41,235 nucleotides of DNA from Candidatus Krumholzibacteriota bacterium (GTDB lineage: Bacteria > Krumholzibacteriota > Krumholzibacteriia > LZORAL124-64-63): NCBI GenBank assembly GCA_024275485.1, contig JAJRZA010000069.1:1-41235 (forward strand), read 5' to 3'. A program made the position numbers and the translations under genes. Position 1 is the stretch's first letter. Every line of letters starts with the position of its first letter. A model generated the notes under the pieces. The model saw only the letters and a program-made list of their open reading frames with translations. It was not told where the DNA came from and did no database searches. This document shows, piece by piece, positions 1 to 6,608 of this stretch.

Positions 1-32
1 AGCCCAAGAAAGGGATCTGAAAAGAAGGATGA

Positions 33-674
33 TTAGGAAGGAAAAAAGCCGGGCCCGGAGCCCACTACTCGGCAGGCTACGCCTGCCATCGTGTGGGGAA
101 TTCTAATTGTCGCTGAGGGGAATTGTAGTTGACGCCAAGCAAAGGTGTTGTCCACCACTGCCAAGGTTCCACACTTCGTGGCAAGGGCGCAGTTGGCTTT
201 GATGTCCGTCAGTTTCAGGGTTGGGTTGGCCGGCGATTCCAACAGCAGGAGCCGGGTGGGCCGGATCAAGGCAGATTTTGTTTGCCCCGGGTCCGATGTA
301 TCCACGAATTCGCAGGTAACACCGAGTTTGGCCAGGATTTCGGTGAGAAAACGGTAGGTTCCTCCATACACCACATCGGAACAGACCACATGGTCGCCTT
401 TTTTCAGCAGTGCCAGAAAAAGAGTGGTGACGGCGGACATGCCACTGCTGAAGCTGACCGCAGGCAGGCAATCCTCCAGGGCGCCGAGACGGGATTCCAG
501 CACAGCCACGGTGGGGTTTCCCACCCGGCTGTAGCTGAATGTCTGATCTTTTCCCACAACTTTTTTGCGGAAGGTTGTGGTTTGGTAGATGGGGGGCAGA
601 ATAGCCCCATGAGTAGGATCGGCCTCTTGACCGCCTCGGATGCACAGGGTGCTGAAATCTTTGTTCGTAGACAT
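33..674 (-). pseudogene. truncated cystathionine gamma-synthase/lyase-type PLP enzyme
   Basis: The N-terminal half of a Cys/Met-metabolism PLP enzyme (MetB/MetC/methionine gamma-lyase family) is clear: YSRVGNPT, FSSGMSA, YGGTYR, ESPANPTLKL and VVDNTFA appear in family order. After VVDNTFA, where the family continues to the PLP-binding lysine (SATKY) and a C-terminal domain, the frame instead runs through about 33 unrelated residues to a stop. The product is about 213 aa against roughly 390 for the family and lacks the Schiff-base lysine, so it should be inactive as an enzyme. The ATG at 674 follows AGGAG by 8 bases; a TTG two codons upstream is less likely. The break coincides with a direct repeat and a palindrome, so either true truncation or an assembly join is possible. 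Expression is controlled by the attenuator upstream. MetB and MetC/MGL cannot be told apart from this half. Confidence 0.75.
71..131. repeat. 17-bp palindrome and paired 15-bp direct repeats at the gene break
   Basis: Positions 71-87 are a perfect inverted repeat, GGCAGGC-tac-GCCTGCC. Positions 95-109 (GGGGAATTCTAATTG) and 117-131 (GGGGAATTGTAGTTG) match at 13 of 15 bases with a 22-base period. On the minus strand the palindrome is followed by a GC-rich hairpin and six T (around 47-60), so that end could terminate transcription. All of this sits exactly where the PLP-enzyme gene loses homology. Confidence 0.6.
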
Positions 675-709
675 GATCAAATCTCCTAGACCAGGGAAAG
701 AAAGGGCAC

Positions 710-740
710 AAAAAAACCACCGAGCGGCAGGCCGGGTGGT
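710..740 (-). terminator. intrinsic terminator (attenuator) in the met-gene leader
   Basis: On the minus strand ACCACC (740-735) pairs with GGTGGT (721-716). After one mismatch the inner bases extend the stem by about three more pairs with a 5-base loop, and T residues at 715-710 follow directly. It lies after the leader ORF and 36 bases before the start codon of the PLP-enzyme gene, so it would stop transcription before the structural gene. Its 5' arm is also the target of a competing upstream segment. Confidence 0.8.
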
Positions 741-850
741 GTGCTTCCCTGGAAAATGCTTCCCTGGGGATGTTCAACATGTCGGATCAATCAGTTCAGG
801 TCAGATCATCCTCCTATGCGAACGCACAGCACCCGGCCACGGCATGGCCA
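716..850 (-). promoter_or_regulatory. alternative RNA hairpins of a Met-leader attenuator
   Basis: Four segments with the classic 1:2, 2:3, 3:4 logic can be read. Segment 1, GGCCA at 849-845, overlaps the last clustered Met codons. Segment 2 is TGGCCGGGTG at 839-830, segment 3 CACCCGGCC at 738-730 and segment 4 GGTGGT at 721-716. Segments 1 and 2 form a 5-bp protector hairpin. Segment 2 (GGCCGGGTG) is a perfect 9-bp complement of segment 3, an antiterminator. Segments 3 and 4 form the terminator. A ribosome stalled on the Met codons would cover segment 1 and free segment 2. The complementarity is seen; the mechanism is inferred from his/trp/leu-type attenuators. Confidence 0.65.
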
Positions 851-920
851 TGGACATGTCCATCATGGAACCCATGGTGGTGTGGTTCAGGTGATTCAGC
901 TGTGGATGATTCAGGTGCAC
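801..920 (-). CDS. Met-rich leader peptide (39 aa)
   Basis: A short ORF starts at GTG (920-918), six bases after a strong GGAGG (931-927), and ends at TGA (803-801). Its second half, MGSMMDMSMAMPWPG, carries six Met codons within eleven residues, and a seventh lies near the end (RRMI). The first half is HLNHPQLNHLNH. It lies between a good promoter and an intrinsic terminator in front of a Cys/Met-metabolism gene, the standard layout of an amino-acid attenuator, with Met codons as the sensor. An internal ATG at 875 is in frame but lacks a ribosome site, so the GTG is preferred. The peptide itself probably has no function beyond being translated. It has the same strand as, and lies about 125 bases before, the gene at 33-674. 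Confidence 0.75.
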   Translation of the reverse strand: MHLNHPQLNHLNHTTMGSMMDMSMAMPWPGAVRSHRRMI

Positions 921-981
921 TGTGTTCCTCCGCCGAAGCGGTTGGTTGTTGGGCCGGATTTATCCGGTTGATTGATCGGGT

Positions 982-1010
982 AACTTAGGGACTTCTTCGG
1001 TATCTGTCAA
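982..1010 (-). promoter_or_regulatory. sigma70-type promoter of the Met leader
   Basis: On the minus strand a perfect -35 TTGACA (1010-1005) is followed after 17 bases by TAAGTT (987-982). Transcription would begin near 975, about 55 bases before the leader GTG. This fits a promoter serving the leader peptide and the gene behind it. Confidence 0.6.
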
Positions 1011-1040
1011 ATTTTCTTGAATTTTGTTGCGGCAAATTTG

Positions 1041-1072
1041 AACAGCCGCCTCCCCAACAGAAAGCGGCTGTT
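1041..1072 (-). terminator. hairpin after the peroxiredoxin gene
   Basis: AACAGCCGC (1041-1049) and GCGGCTGTT (1064-1072) form a perfect 9-bp stem with a 14-base loop, 20 bases beyond the peroxiredoxin stop. The T run is better on the plus strand (TTTT) than on the minus strand, so termination for the minus-strand gene is likely but not textbook. Confidence 0.5.
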
Positions 1073-1092
1073 TTATCAAACAAAAACCAATG

Positions 1093-1560
1093 TCAGACCA
1101 GGGACTTGGTCTTTTCCAGCATTTCCATCGGCTGGCGTTCGCCACCAGGGCCAACGGAGTTGGACCAAAGAACGATGCCTTCCTTGCTGATCAGCACGGT
1201 GGCGCGGTCGCTAATACCGGCCTCTTCAAGCCAAAGGCCGTACTTCTTGGCGACTTCGCCTTTTTCGTGGAAGTCGGACAGGAGGGGGAAATTGATTCCA
1301 CCGAAGCCTTGTGCCCAACCTGTGTGACAATACTTTGAATCAATACTCATACCCAGAACCTGGGTATCAATCGCGTCGAACTGCTCCAGAAGAGAGTTCA
1401 GACCCGGGATCTCCATGCTTCAAGTAGGCGTGAAGTCAAGGGGATACGAAACAAGCAAGACGTTCTTGGTGCCCTTGAAACCCGACAGGGAAACTGTCGT
1501 ATCAAGATGGCTTTCCAAGGTAAAGTCCGGAGCTGTGGCTCCGACAGCAATCAGTGCCAT
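1093..1560 (-). CDS. selenocysteine-containing peroxiredoxin (UGA at residue 47)
   Basis: Two adjacent in-frame ORFs join into one 155-residue peroxiredoxin if the UGA at 1422-1420 is read through. Upstream: GATAPDFTLES and VSYPLDFTPT; downstream: LLEQFD, LGMSIDSKYCHTGWAQ, FPLLSDF and the conserved active-site Arg in DRATVLI. The UGA falls exactly on the peroxidatic cysteine of the family motif PxxxTxxC (P40-T44-residue 47), so the codon most likely encodes selenocysteine, as in known selenoperoxiredoxins. A SECIS-like hairpin follows at once. The start ATG is preceded by GAGG with an 8-base gap. C78 is the other cysteine seen in this segment. The enzyme would reduce hydroperoxides in the cytoplasm. 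Without selA/selB/selC in the genome it would have to be called a nonsense mutation at the catalytic codon, which is less likely. Confidence 0.85.
1389..1422 (-). promoter_or_regulatory. candidate bacterial SECIS element
   Basis: Directly after the UGA the RNA can fold GAA(1421-1419)/UUC(1391-1389), an internal bulge, then GAGA(1413-1410)/UCUC(1395-1392). The apical region carries GGUCU (1404-1400), starting about 15 bases after the UGA. A smaller AGAUCC/GGUCU hairpin (1412-1400) is an alternative. Bacterial SECIS elements sit in this position, and the E. coli fdhF element shows GGUCU in its apical loop. The fold was done by eye. Confidence 0.55.
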
Positions 1561-1755
1561 TAATTGCGCCTCTTTCTTTGGTGGGAAAATACCGACTGCA
1601 CCTCTGTGCAAAGTCTTCAATGAGTTACAGGAGTACCCATAAAAAGGTCAAGGCGCAAGGACAACGTCATCCTTCCCTGAAGTATCTGGTCAATAAACCA
1701 GAAAGTTGTTACTTTTTGCCATGGACTTCCGGATCTTTCAATCAAGGAGCTTCCC

Positions 1756-2064
1756 ATGCGCGACGGCATGAGCATTCTCAAAACGTTCTTCAATGAAACC
1801 GAAGCCCAAATTGCATTCAACCACCTCACGGCCCTTGGTGTGACGGCAACGATTCAGATGGACAATTGCGGAGGAATGCGTCCCCATTTTGACCTTTCCC
1901 GCGGCGTTGATATTCTGGTGGCGGACGAAGATCTGGAGAAGGCCAAGGATGCCCTTGCTGTACCGGTGACGGATCTGACCGCCGAGCCCTGGACCTGCCC
2001 TTCCTGCGGCGAAGCCATCGCAGCGGAATTCGATATCTGTTGGAAGTGCGGTAAGGAAAAATAG
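1756..2064 (+). CDS. DUF2007 protein with C-terminal zinc ribbon
   Basis: This 102-residue protein has an N-terminal DUF2007-type signal-transducing domain: a tail such as MSILKTFFNETEAQIAFNHL, a second strand TATIQMDNCGG, and the VDILVADEDLEKAKDAL end typical of the family. A short zinc ribbon follows, CPSCGE ... CWKCG, with four cysteines in two CxxC pairs. The start ATG has AAGGAG six bases upstream. DUF2007 folds resemble PII-like/ACT-like small domains, but no reaction is known. The gene stands alone between the minus-strand peroxiredoxin and the plus-strand protease gene, which has its own promoter. Cytoplasmic; the function is not established. Confidence 0.75.
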   Translation: MRDGMSILKTFFNETEAQIAFNHLTALGVTATIQMDNCGGMRPHFDLSRGVDILVADEDLEKAKDALAVPVTDLTAEPWTCPSCGEAIAAEFDICWKCGKEK

Positions 2065-2105
2065 GGCCTAAGTCCGAACTTTCCCTTTTTAAAACCAACC
2101 AAGTG

Positions 2106-2134
2106 TTTACAGAATCATAGTATCCTCTGACAAT
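2106..2134 (+). promoter_or_regulatory. promoter before the S41 protease gene
   Basis: TTTACA (2106-2111), 17 bases, then GACAAT (2129-2134). The predicted start near 2141 excludes the upstream ATG at 2138 and supports translation from 2204. Confidence 0.4.
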
Positions 2135-2203
2135 CAAATGTGTGGAGTTGCCATCCGGAATTCAAGCAACTTCAAGTCACTCGAGAAAGAGCGGGAACCA
2201 CCC

Positions 2204-3613
2204 ATGCCAAACTTCACAGCCGGGAGTATCCGCCCCGTTGTCTGTCTGATGATGCTTCTGATCAGCGGATTTCTCCTGACCGGTTGCGCTGCTTCGGATC
2301 AATCGGCCAATACCGAAAAAGCGGCGCCTCCGCTTACCGAGCAACAGCAGTCCCTGAACCTGGAATCTTTCGACCTGATCTGGGAAACCATCCGGGACAA
2401 GCACTACGACGAAACCCTGGGCGGCCTGGACTGGCAAGCAATTGGCGACGAGTTCCGTCCACAGGTTGCAGCAGCCACCACCATGACCGAAGCCCGTTTG
2501 CTCATGCAGGAAATGATCCTGCGCCTGGAACAATCCCACTTTGTGATCTACCCGGCCGATGTCTACGACGACGCGTCTGGCACCCACGACCCAGCCACTG
2601 AACCCAAAGGTTCGGGCCGTAGACCCAGCCAATCGGGCGAAGTTGGTCACAGCGGGCTGGAGCTTCGGGTTCTGGATGGGCGTGTCCTGGTCACCAATGT
2701 GGATGATCATTCCGGGGCGGCTGCCCTGGCTGTGGCCCCCGGTTGGGAAATCCTGACCATCGACAAGGTGGACCTGGCTTCCCGAGTGGAAAAAATGACC
2801 AAGGTTCTGGAAGGCAAGCCCATGTTGGGTTTGATTTTGAGCCGGTCCATAGAGGCTCGATTGGAGGGCGATGCCGGTGATACAGTGTTGGTGACCTGCA
2901 TCGACGCTGACCAAAACCAGGTGACCATTGATCTGGTACTTGACCCTGCACCCGGCAACCCCTTTTCCATGGGCAATCTCCCCACCATCAGGGTCTGGAC
3001 TCGCCAGGAAGTGCTTGCCGGTGGCATCGGCTATTTCCACTTCAATTATTTTCTGGATGTGATGACCGTCATGGGCGCCTACAACAAGGCCATGGGTGAA
3101 TTTCTGGAGTTGCCGGGAGTGATCATCGATTTGCGTGGCAACCCAGGTGGCCTCGGCGCCATGGCCATGGGCATGGCCGGCTGGTTTGTTCAGGAACGGG
3201 GACTGCGCCTGGGCACCATGATCATGCGCACGGGTGAGATGAACTTTATCATCAACACTCGGGCCAATGGGTATCATGGCAAGGTTGCCCTGCTCATCGA
3301 TGATCTGAGCGCTTCCACCAGTGAAATCATGGCCGGCGGTTTGAAGGATCTGGGACTGGTCCGGGTGTTCGGCATGCGCTCCGCAGGGGCGGCCCTGCCG
3401 TCCATGATTACCAAACTTCCCAACGGCGATGGTTTCCAATATGCCATCGCCAACTATATTTCCGAGGGCGGAGAGGTTCTTGAAGGCGTGGGGGTGACTC
3501 CCGATGTGGAGATCATCCCAACCAGGGAAACCCTGCTCGAGGTAGGAGATCCCATCCTGGCCGCGGCCCACCAGTGGTTGCTGCAAACAAAAACAATGGA
3601 GGAACAGCCTTGA
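2204..3613 (+). CDS. S41-family peptidase lipoprotein
   Basis: A 469-residue protein related to C-terminal processing (tail-specific) proteases. It opens with a lipoprotein signal (LLISGFLLTGC, lipobox LTGC, Cys28), so it should be anchored in a membrane on the periplasmic side. A helical N-terminal region (FDLIWETIRDKHYDE) is typical of S41. A PDZ-like stretch follows (LELRVLDGRVLVTNV to GWEILTIDKVDL). The peptidase core shows VIIDLRGNPGG (around residue 308) and LSASTSEIMAGGLKDLG (around 370), which carries the expected catalytic serine. The ATG at 2204 is chosen because the signal peptide begins there; an in-frame ATG at 2138 lies upstream of the likely transcription start. Its ribosome site is weak. 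The stop overlaps the TTG start of the next gene, so the two are translationally coupled. Confidence 0.85.
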   Translation: MPNFTAGSIRPVVCLMMLLISGFLLTGCAASDQSANTEKAAPPLTEQQQSLNLESFDLIWETIRDKHYDETLGGLDWQAIGDEFRPQVAAATTMTEARLLMQEMILRLEQSHFVIYPADVYDDASGTHDPATEPKGSGRRPSQSGEVGHSGLELRVLDGRVLVTNVDDHSGAAALAVAPGWEILTIDKVDLASRVEKMTKVLEGKPMLGLILSRSIEARLEGDAGDTVLVTCIDADQNQVTIDLVLDPAPGNPFSMGNLPTIRVWTRQEVLAGGIGYFHFNYFLDVMTVMGAYNKAMGEFLELPGVIIDLRGNPGGLGAMAMGMAGWFVQERGLRLGTMIMRTGEMNFIINTRANGYHGKVALLIDDLSASTSEIMAGGLKDLGLVRVFGMRSAGAALPSMITKLPNGDGFQYAIANYISEGGEVLEGVGVTPDVEIIPTRETLLEVGDPILAAAHQWLLQTKTMEEQP

Positions 3614-4386
3614 AAAAATACATAAGTTTGCCCTTAGCAGTACTCCTGATGTCCCTGCTCCTGATGTCCTTGCCGGGATTGTTGCTGGCCGCGGACCTGC
3701 CCGCAGCCGAAACCATCATCGACAAATTCATCGACGCCTCCGGTGGACTGAAAGCCTGGGAAGGCCATACCACAATGAAGGCCACCGGCACCCTGACCAT
3801 GCCCGCCATGGGCATCAGCGGCAAATTGGAATCCTGGCGGCAGGCCCCCAACATGTCCCGCACCCTCATCACCTCCGATGCCTTCGGCACCATAGACGAG
3901 GGTTTTGACGGCACCGTGTCCTGGGAATCGAGCATGATGTCCGGTTCCAAGGTGAAAGACGGCGCTGAATTGGCCCTGGCAAAACGTATGTCCGAGTTCA
4001 ATCCCTGGGCGGTCTGGAAAGACTATTATCAAAGTGCCACCACCCTGGGGCTGGTCACCGTCGAGGAAGTGGAATGCTACGAGGTGGAGATGGTCCCCAA
4101 CGAAGGCGAAGGCGAACCCGAGCAGGGCTTCTTTGCCGTGGACAGTGGCCTGCTGGTCAAAACCAGCATGGTGATGGTCAATGATATGGGTCGCATCACC
4201 GTGGATTCCTTCATCTCCGACTATCGGGATGTGGAGGGAATCCTGACTCCTTTCCTGGCCCGTCAGGTGTTGATGGGCATGCAGGAAATGATCATCACAT
4301 TCGAGACCCAAGAATTTGATGTGGAAATTCCCGAAGGAACCTTTGTCATGCCGGATGAGATCAAAGCCCTTCTGGAAACGAAGTAA
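3610..4386 (+). CDS. periplasmic LolA-like/DUF lipoprotein-sorting type protein
   Basis: A 258-residue secreted protein. It starts at TTG (3610), eight bases after GGAGG and overlapping the protease stop (TTGA). A signal peptide (LPLAVLLMSLLLMSLPGLLLA) ends at AADLP. The mature part begins ETIIDKFIDASGGLKAWEG, a pattern seen in proteins annotated as outer-membrane-lipoprotein-sorting/LolA-fold, followed by a beta-rich body (MKATGTLTMPAMGISGKLES, GTFVMPDEIKALLETK). The fold is probably a LolA/LppX-like half barrel that binds a lipid or lipoprotein, but the ligand cannot be read from sequence. Coupling to an S41 protease lipoprotein suggests a shared role in envelope maintenance. This is inference. 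Confidence 0.6.
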   Translation: MKKYISLPLAVLLMSLLLMSLPGLLLAADLPAAETIIDKFIDASGGLKAWEGHTTMKATGTLTMPAMGISGKLESWRQAPNMSRTLITSDAFGTIDEGFDGTVSWESSMMSGSKVKDGAELALAKRMSEFNPWAVWKDYYQSATTLGLVTVEEVECYEVEMVPNEGEGEPEQGFFAVDSGLLVKTSMVMVNDMGRITVDSFISDYRDVEGILTPFLARQVLMGMQEMIITFETQEFDVEIPEGTFVMPDEIKALLETK

Positions 4387-4391
4387 GCCGG

Positions 4392-5693
4392 ATGGCGGAT
4401 GAACTGCGTATCGTGGTGATTGGAGCCGGCGCGGCCGGCATGTTGGCTGCTGGACGCGCCGCATCCCTGGGCGCCGATGTGGTCCTGCTTGAGCGCATGC
4501 GCCAGGTGGGCCGAAAAATCCGCATCAGCGGCAAAGGACGCTGCAACCTGACCAATACCTTACCCACGGGCGAGTTCATCAAACATTTTGGCAAGGGCGG
4601 GCGATTTTTGCGGCAATCCTTTGCCCGTTTCTTTTCCGAAGACCTGCTCGAACTTCTGCACTCGGAGAATCTTCCCACCAAAATTGAACGCGGCGGACGA
4701 ATCTTTCCCCAAAGCGACAGTGCCGTGGACGTGGCCAAAACCATTGAGCACTGGATTGAAAAGCAGGGGGTGGAGGTCATTCGTGGTGCCCGGGTGCGTG
4801 GTTTGGATGTGGCTGACGGTCATGTTACCGGCGTGCACTACGACCTTTTCAGTGAAGCTGGTGTCAAAGGCAGCGGAGGAGATCGTGGTACTCATGAGTT
4901 GTCTGCGGCTGTGGTCATGCTGGCCACCGGGGGCATGTCCTACAACTCCACCGGGTCCAGTGGTGATGGGTACCAATTGGCCCGCGACCTGGGACACAAG
5001 GTGCTTAAGCCTCGCCCGTCACTGGTCCCCCTGTGCGCTCCCGGTGCACCACCTGGAGGCGTGCGCCGTTTGGCCCTGCGCAACATTGAAGCCACCCTGT
5101 GGGCCAATGGCAAACTGGTTGCGCGGGAATTTGGTGATCTCACTTTTATCGAGACCGGGTTGTCGGGGCCGGTTATCCTGGAGCTCAGCCGTATCGCGGT
5201 GGCTGCCCTTGATGAGGGACACAAAATGGAGTTGGCCATCGATCTGAAGCCCGCCTTGGATTTCAAGAAACTGGACGCCCGTCTGCTGCGGGACCTGGAC
5301 AATCGGGAACTCAAAACCTGGCGGGATTTGCTGGACGGATTGCTGCCCCAGAGCCTGATTCCGGTGGCCCTTGATGTGTGCGGTGTTCCCGAAGATACCC
5401 TCTGTCACCAGATCACGGCCAAGCAGCGCAAGACCCTGCTCAAATGGTTGAAGGATTACCGGTTCCAATTGAATGGTTACGGCACCTTCAAGGAAGCCAT
5501 CGTCACCGCAGGTGGAGTTGATACTGCCGAAGTGAATCCCAAAACCATGGAATCGAAACTGGTATCGGGGTTGCACATCATGGGGGAATTGTTGAACGTG
5601 GATGCCGATACGGGGGGCTTCAACATGATGGGTGCCTTTTCCACCGGTTGGGTGGCTGGAGAAGCCGCTGCCCGGCAGCTTCTCCAGAAATAA
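4392..5693 (+). CDS. BaiN/HI0933-family NAD(P)/FAD flavoprotein
   Basis: A 433-residue FAD-dependent oxidoreductase of the HI0933/YhiN/BaiN family. The N-terminal Rossmann motif is GAGAAGMLAAGRAASLGADV, ending in the acidic residue VLLER. The family signature SGKGRCNLTNT follows near residue 40, ATGGMSYNSTGSSGDGY in the middle, and GGFNMMGAFSTGWVAGEAAA at the C-terminal FAD site. Length fits the family (about 400-430). The gene begins five bases after the preceding stop, so it is the third member of the same run, though its ribosome site is poor. Members are often of unknown substrate; some reduce enone bile-acid intermediates (BaiN). No substrate is assigned here. Confidence 0.85.
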   Translation: MADELRIVVIGAGAAGMLAAGRAASLGADVVLLERMRQVGRKIRISGKGRCNLTNTLPTGEFIKHFGKGGRFLRQSFARFFSEDLLELLHSENLPTKIERGGRIFPQSDSAVDVAKTIEHWIEKQGVEVIRGARVRGLDVADGHVTGVHYDLFSEAGVKGSGGDRGTHELSAAVVMLATGGMSYNSTGSSGDGYQLARDLGHKVLKPRPSLVPLCAPGAPPGGVRRLALRNIEATLWANGKLVAREFGDLTFIETGLSGPVILELSRIAVAALDEGHKMELAIDLKPALDFKKLDARLLRDLDNRELKTWRDLLDGLLPQSLIPVALDVCGVPEDTLCHQITAKQRKTLLKWLKDYRFQLNGYGTFKEAIVTAGGVDTAEVNPKTMESKLVSGLHIMGELLNVDADTGGFNMMGAFSTGWVAGEAAARQLLQK

Positions 5694-5711
5694 CTCTTCA
5701 AAAATCAGGGT

Positions 5712-6440
5712 TTAAAATACCCACTTGCCCATCAACTGGACCAGGTTGTCGTCCAACCCATCTACTCCGTACTTGTTTTTGAAGTACTGGTATTCGATAC
5801 CCGCATAGAAATTACCGGGTTTACCGCTGAAATTGCTCACGTCCAGCAAGAGCTGGGGCTGGGTCAGGATCTGGTATTTGCCGTCGCCCTCGGCCCCGGT
5901 GTAATCCAGGAAACCACCAAATTCGAAGTGGGCTGCGCCAATGGTGAACGGCACATTCCAGTTGGGGCTGATCTGCCAGGTGGTGTCATCATTAATGGTC
6001 ATATCGTCGCGAATGAAAAAGTTGATGGCAAAGAAGTTGAAGTGGGGGATGTCCAGGTCAAACCCGATGCCATACAGGTAAGCGCGCCATTCTTGGGCAA
6101 CATTCAACTCGGTGGCGATCAGGACATCCTTGATGAAGGCAAAGCTCATGTCTTTGCCGGCCATTTTACCGAGGCTGAATCGAGGGTGCCATTCGCCGTA
6201 TATGCCGGTGTCCAAATCAAAAGGTTGAAAAATATCAAAGAATAAGAAGTTGTCCCCGTATTTCCAGACGCTGGCGTGTTCGATGGTGATGATGGTGGCG
6301 TTTTCGGAGGAAGCCAGTTGATAACCTTCTCCGTAGAGAAATGATGCGGAAGTCGAGGACCAGATGGCAGCGAGCGAGGGTGCGGATCCCAGTGTGAGGC
6401 AGGCCAGGGCAATGAAAAGGGATCCAGGAATTTTCTTCAT
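5712..6440 (-). CDS. Tsx-like outer-membrane nucleoside channel protein
   Basis: A 242-residue outer-membrane protein. The ATG at 6440 has AGGAG five bases upstream and opens a signal peptide (KKIPGSLFIALACLTLGSAP..LAA). The mature part matches the nucleoside-specific channel Tsx pattern: tryptophan/aromatic strands (IWSSTSASFLYGEGY), EHASVWKYGDNFLFFDI, a GEWHPRFSLGK segment, a repeated IxPHFNFFAINFFIRDD strand and a final aromatic strand (KWVF). It should form a small beta-barrel pore. The divergent neighbour is a purine permease, so the pair would move nucleosides or bases across the outer and inner membranes. Tail to tail with the BaiN gene. Confidence 0.75.
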   Translation of the reverse strand: MKKIPGSLFIALACLTLGSAPSLAAIWSSTSASFLYGEGYQLASSENATIITIEHASVWKYGDNFLFFDIFQPFDLDTGIYGEWHPRFSLGKMAGKDMSFAFIKDVLIATELNVAQEWRAYLYGIGFDLDIPHFNFFAINFFIRDDMTINDDTTWQISPNWNVPFTIGAAHFEFGGFLDYTGAEGDGKYQILTQPQLLLDVSNFSGKPGNFYAGIEYQYFKNKYGVDGLDDNLVQLMGKWVF

Positions 6441-6608
6441 GAGAGCTCCTGTCAGTTCGTTTGCCAAAGACATTTCAAGCCGAAACTCGTGGTGAAAATA
6501 AACCATAGCAGGTTGCACTTTGGCAATGATTCTTCTTGCGTGTGAGTGTATGATCCCAAATGTTCACCAATGTGATTCTGCCGGATTCCCCGGATGAAAG
6601 GCATACCA

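Noticed and set aside
103-780. Long minus-strand frame overlapping the Met leader terminator and the PLP-enzyme gene
   Set aside because: It is the +1 shadow of the PLP-enzyme gene, has no ribosome site at its ATG, and its peptide matches no family.
700-1000. SAM riboswitch or T-box before the PLP-enzyme gene
   Set aside because: No S-box core and no T-box AGGGUGGNACCGCG-like sequence was found; the leader ORF with Met codons explains the terminator better.
2177-3586. 469-codon open frame antisense to the S41 protease gene
   Set aside because: Composition (His/Gly/Gln-rich) is that of a mirror frame; the plus-strand frame carries all S41 motifs and a lipobox.
6441-6608. Purine riboswitch in the Tsx/permease divergent region
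   Set aside because: The conserved core bases of the purine aptamer could not be found on either strand.
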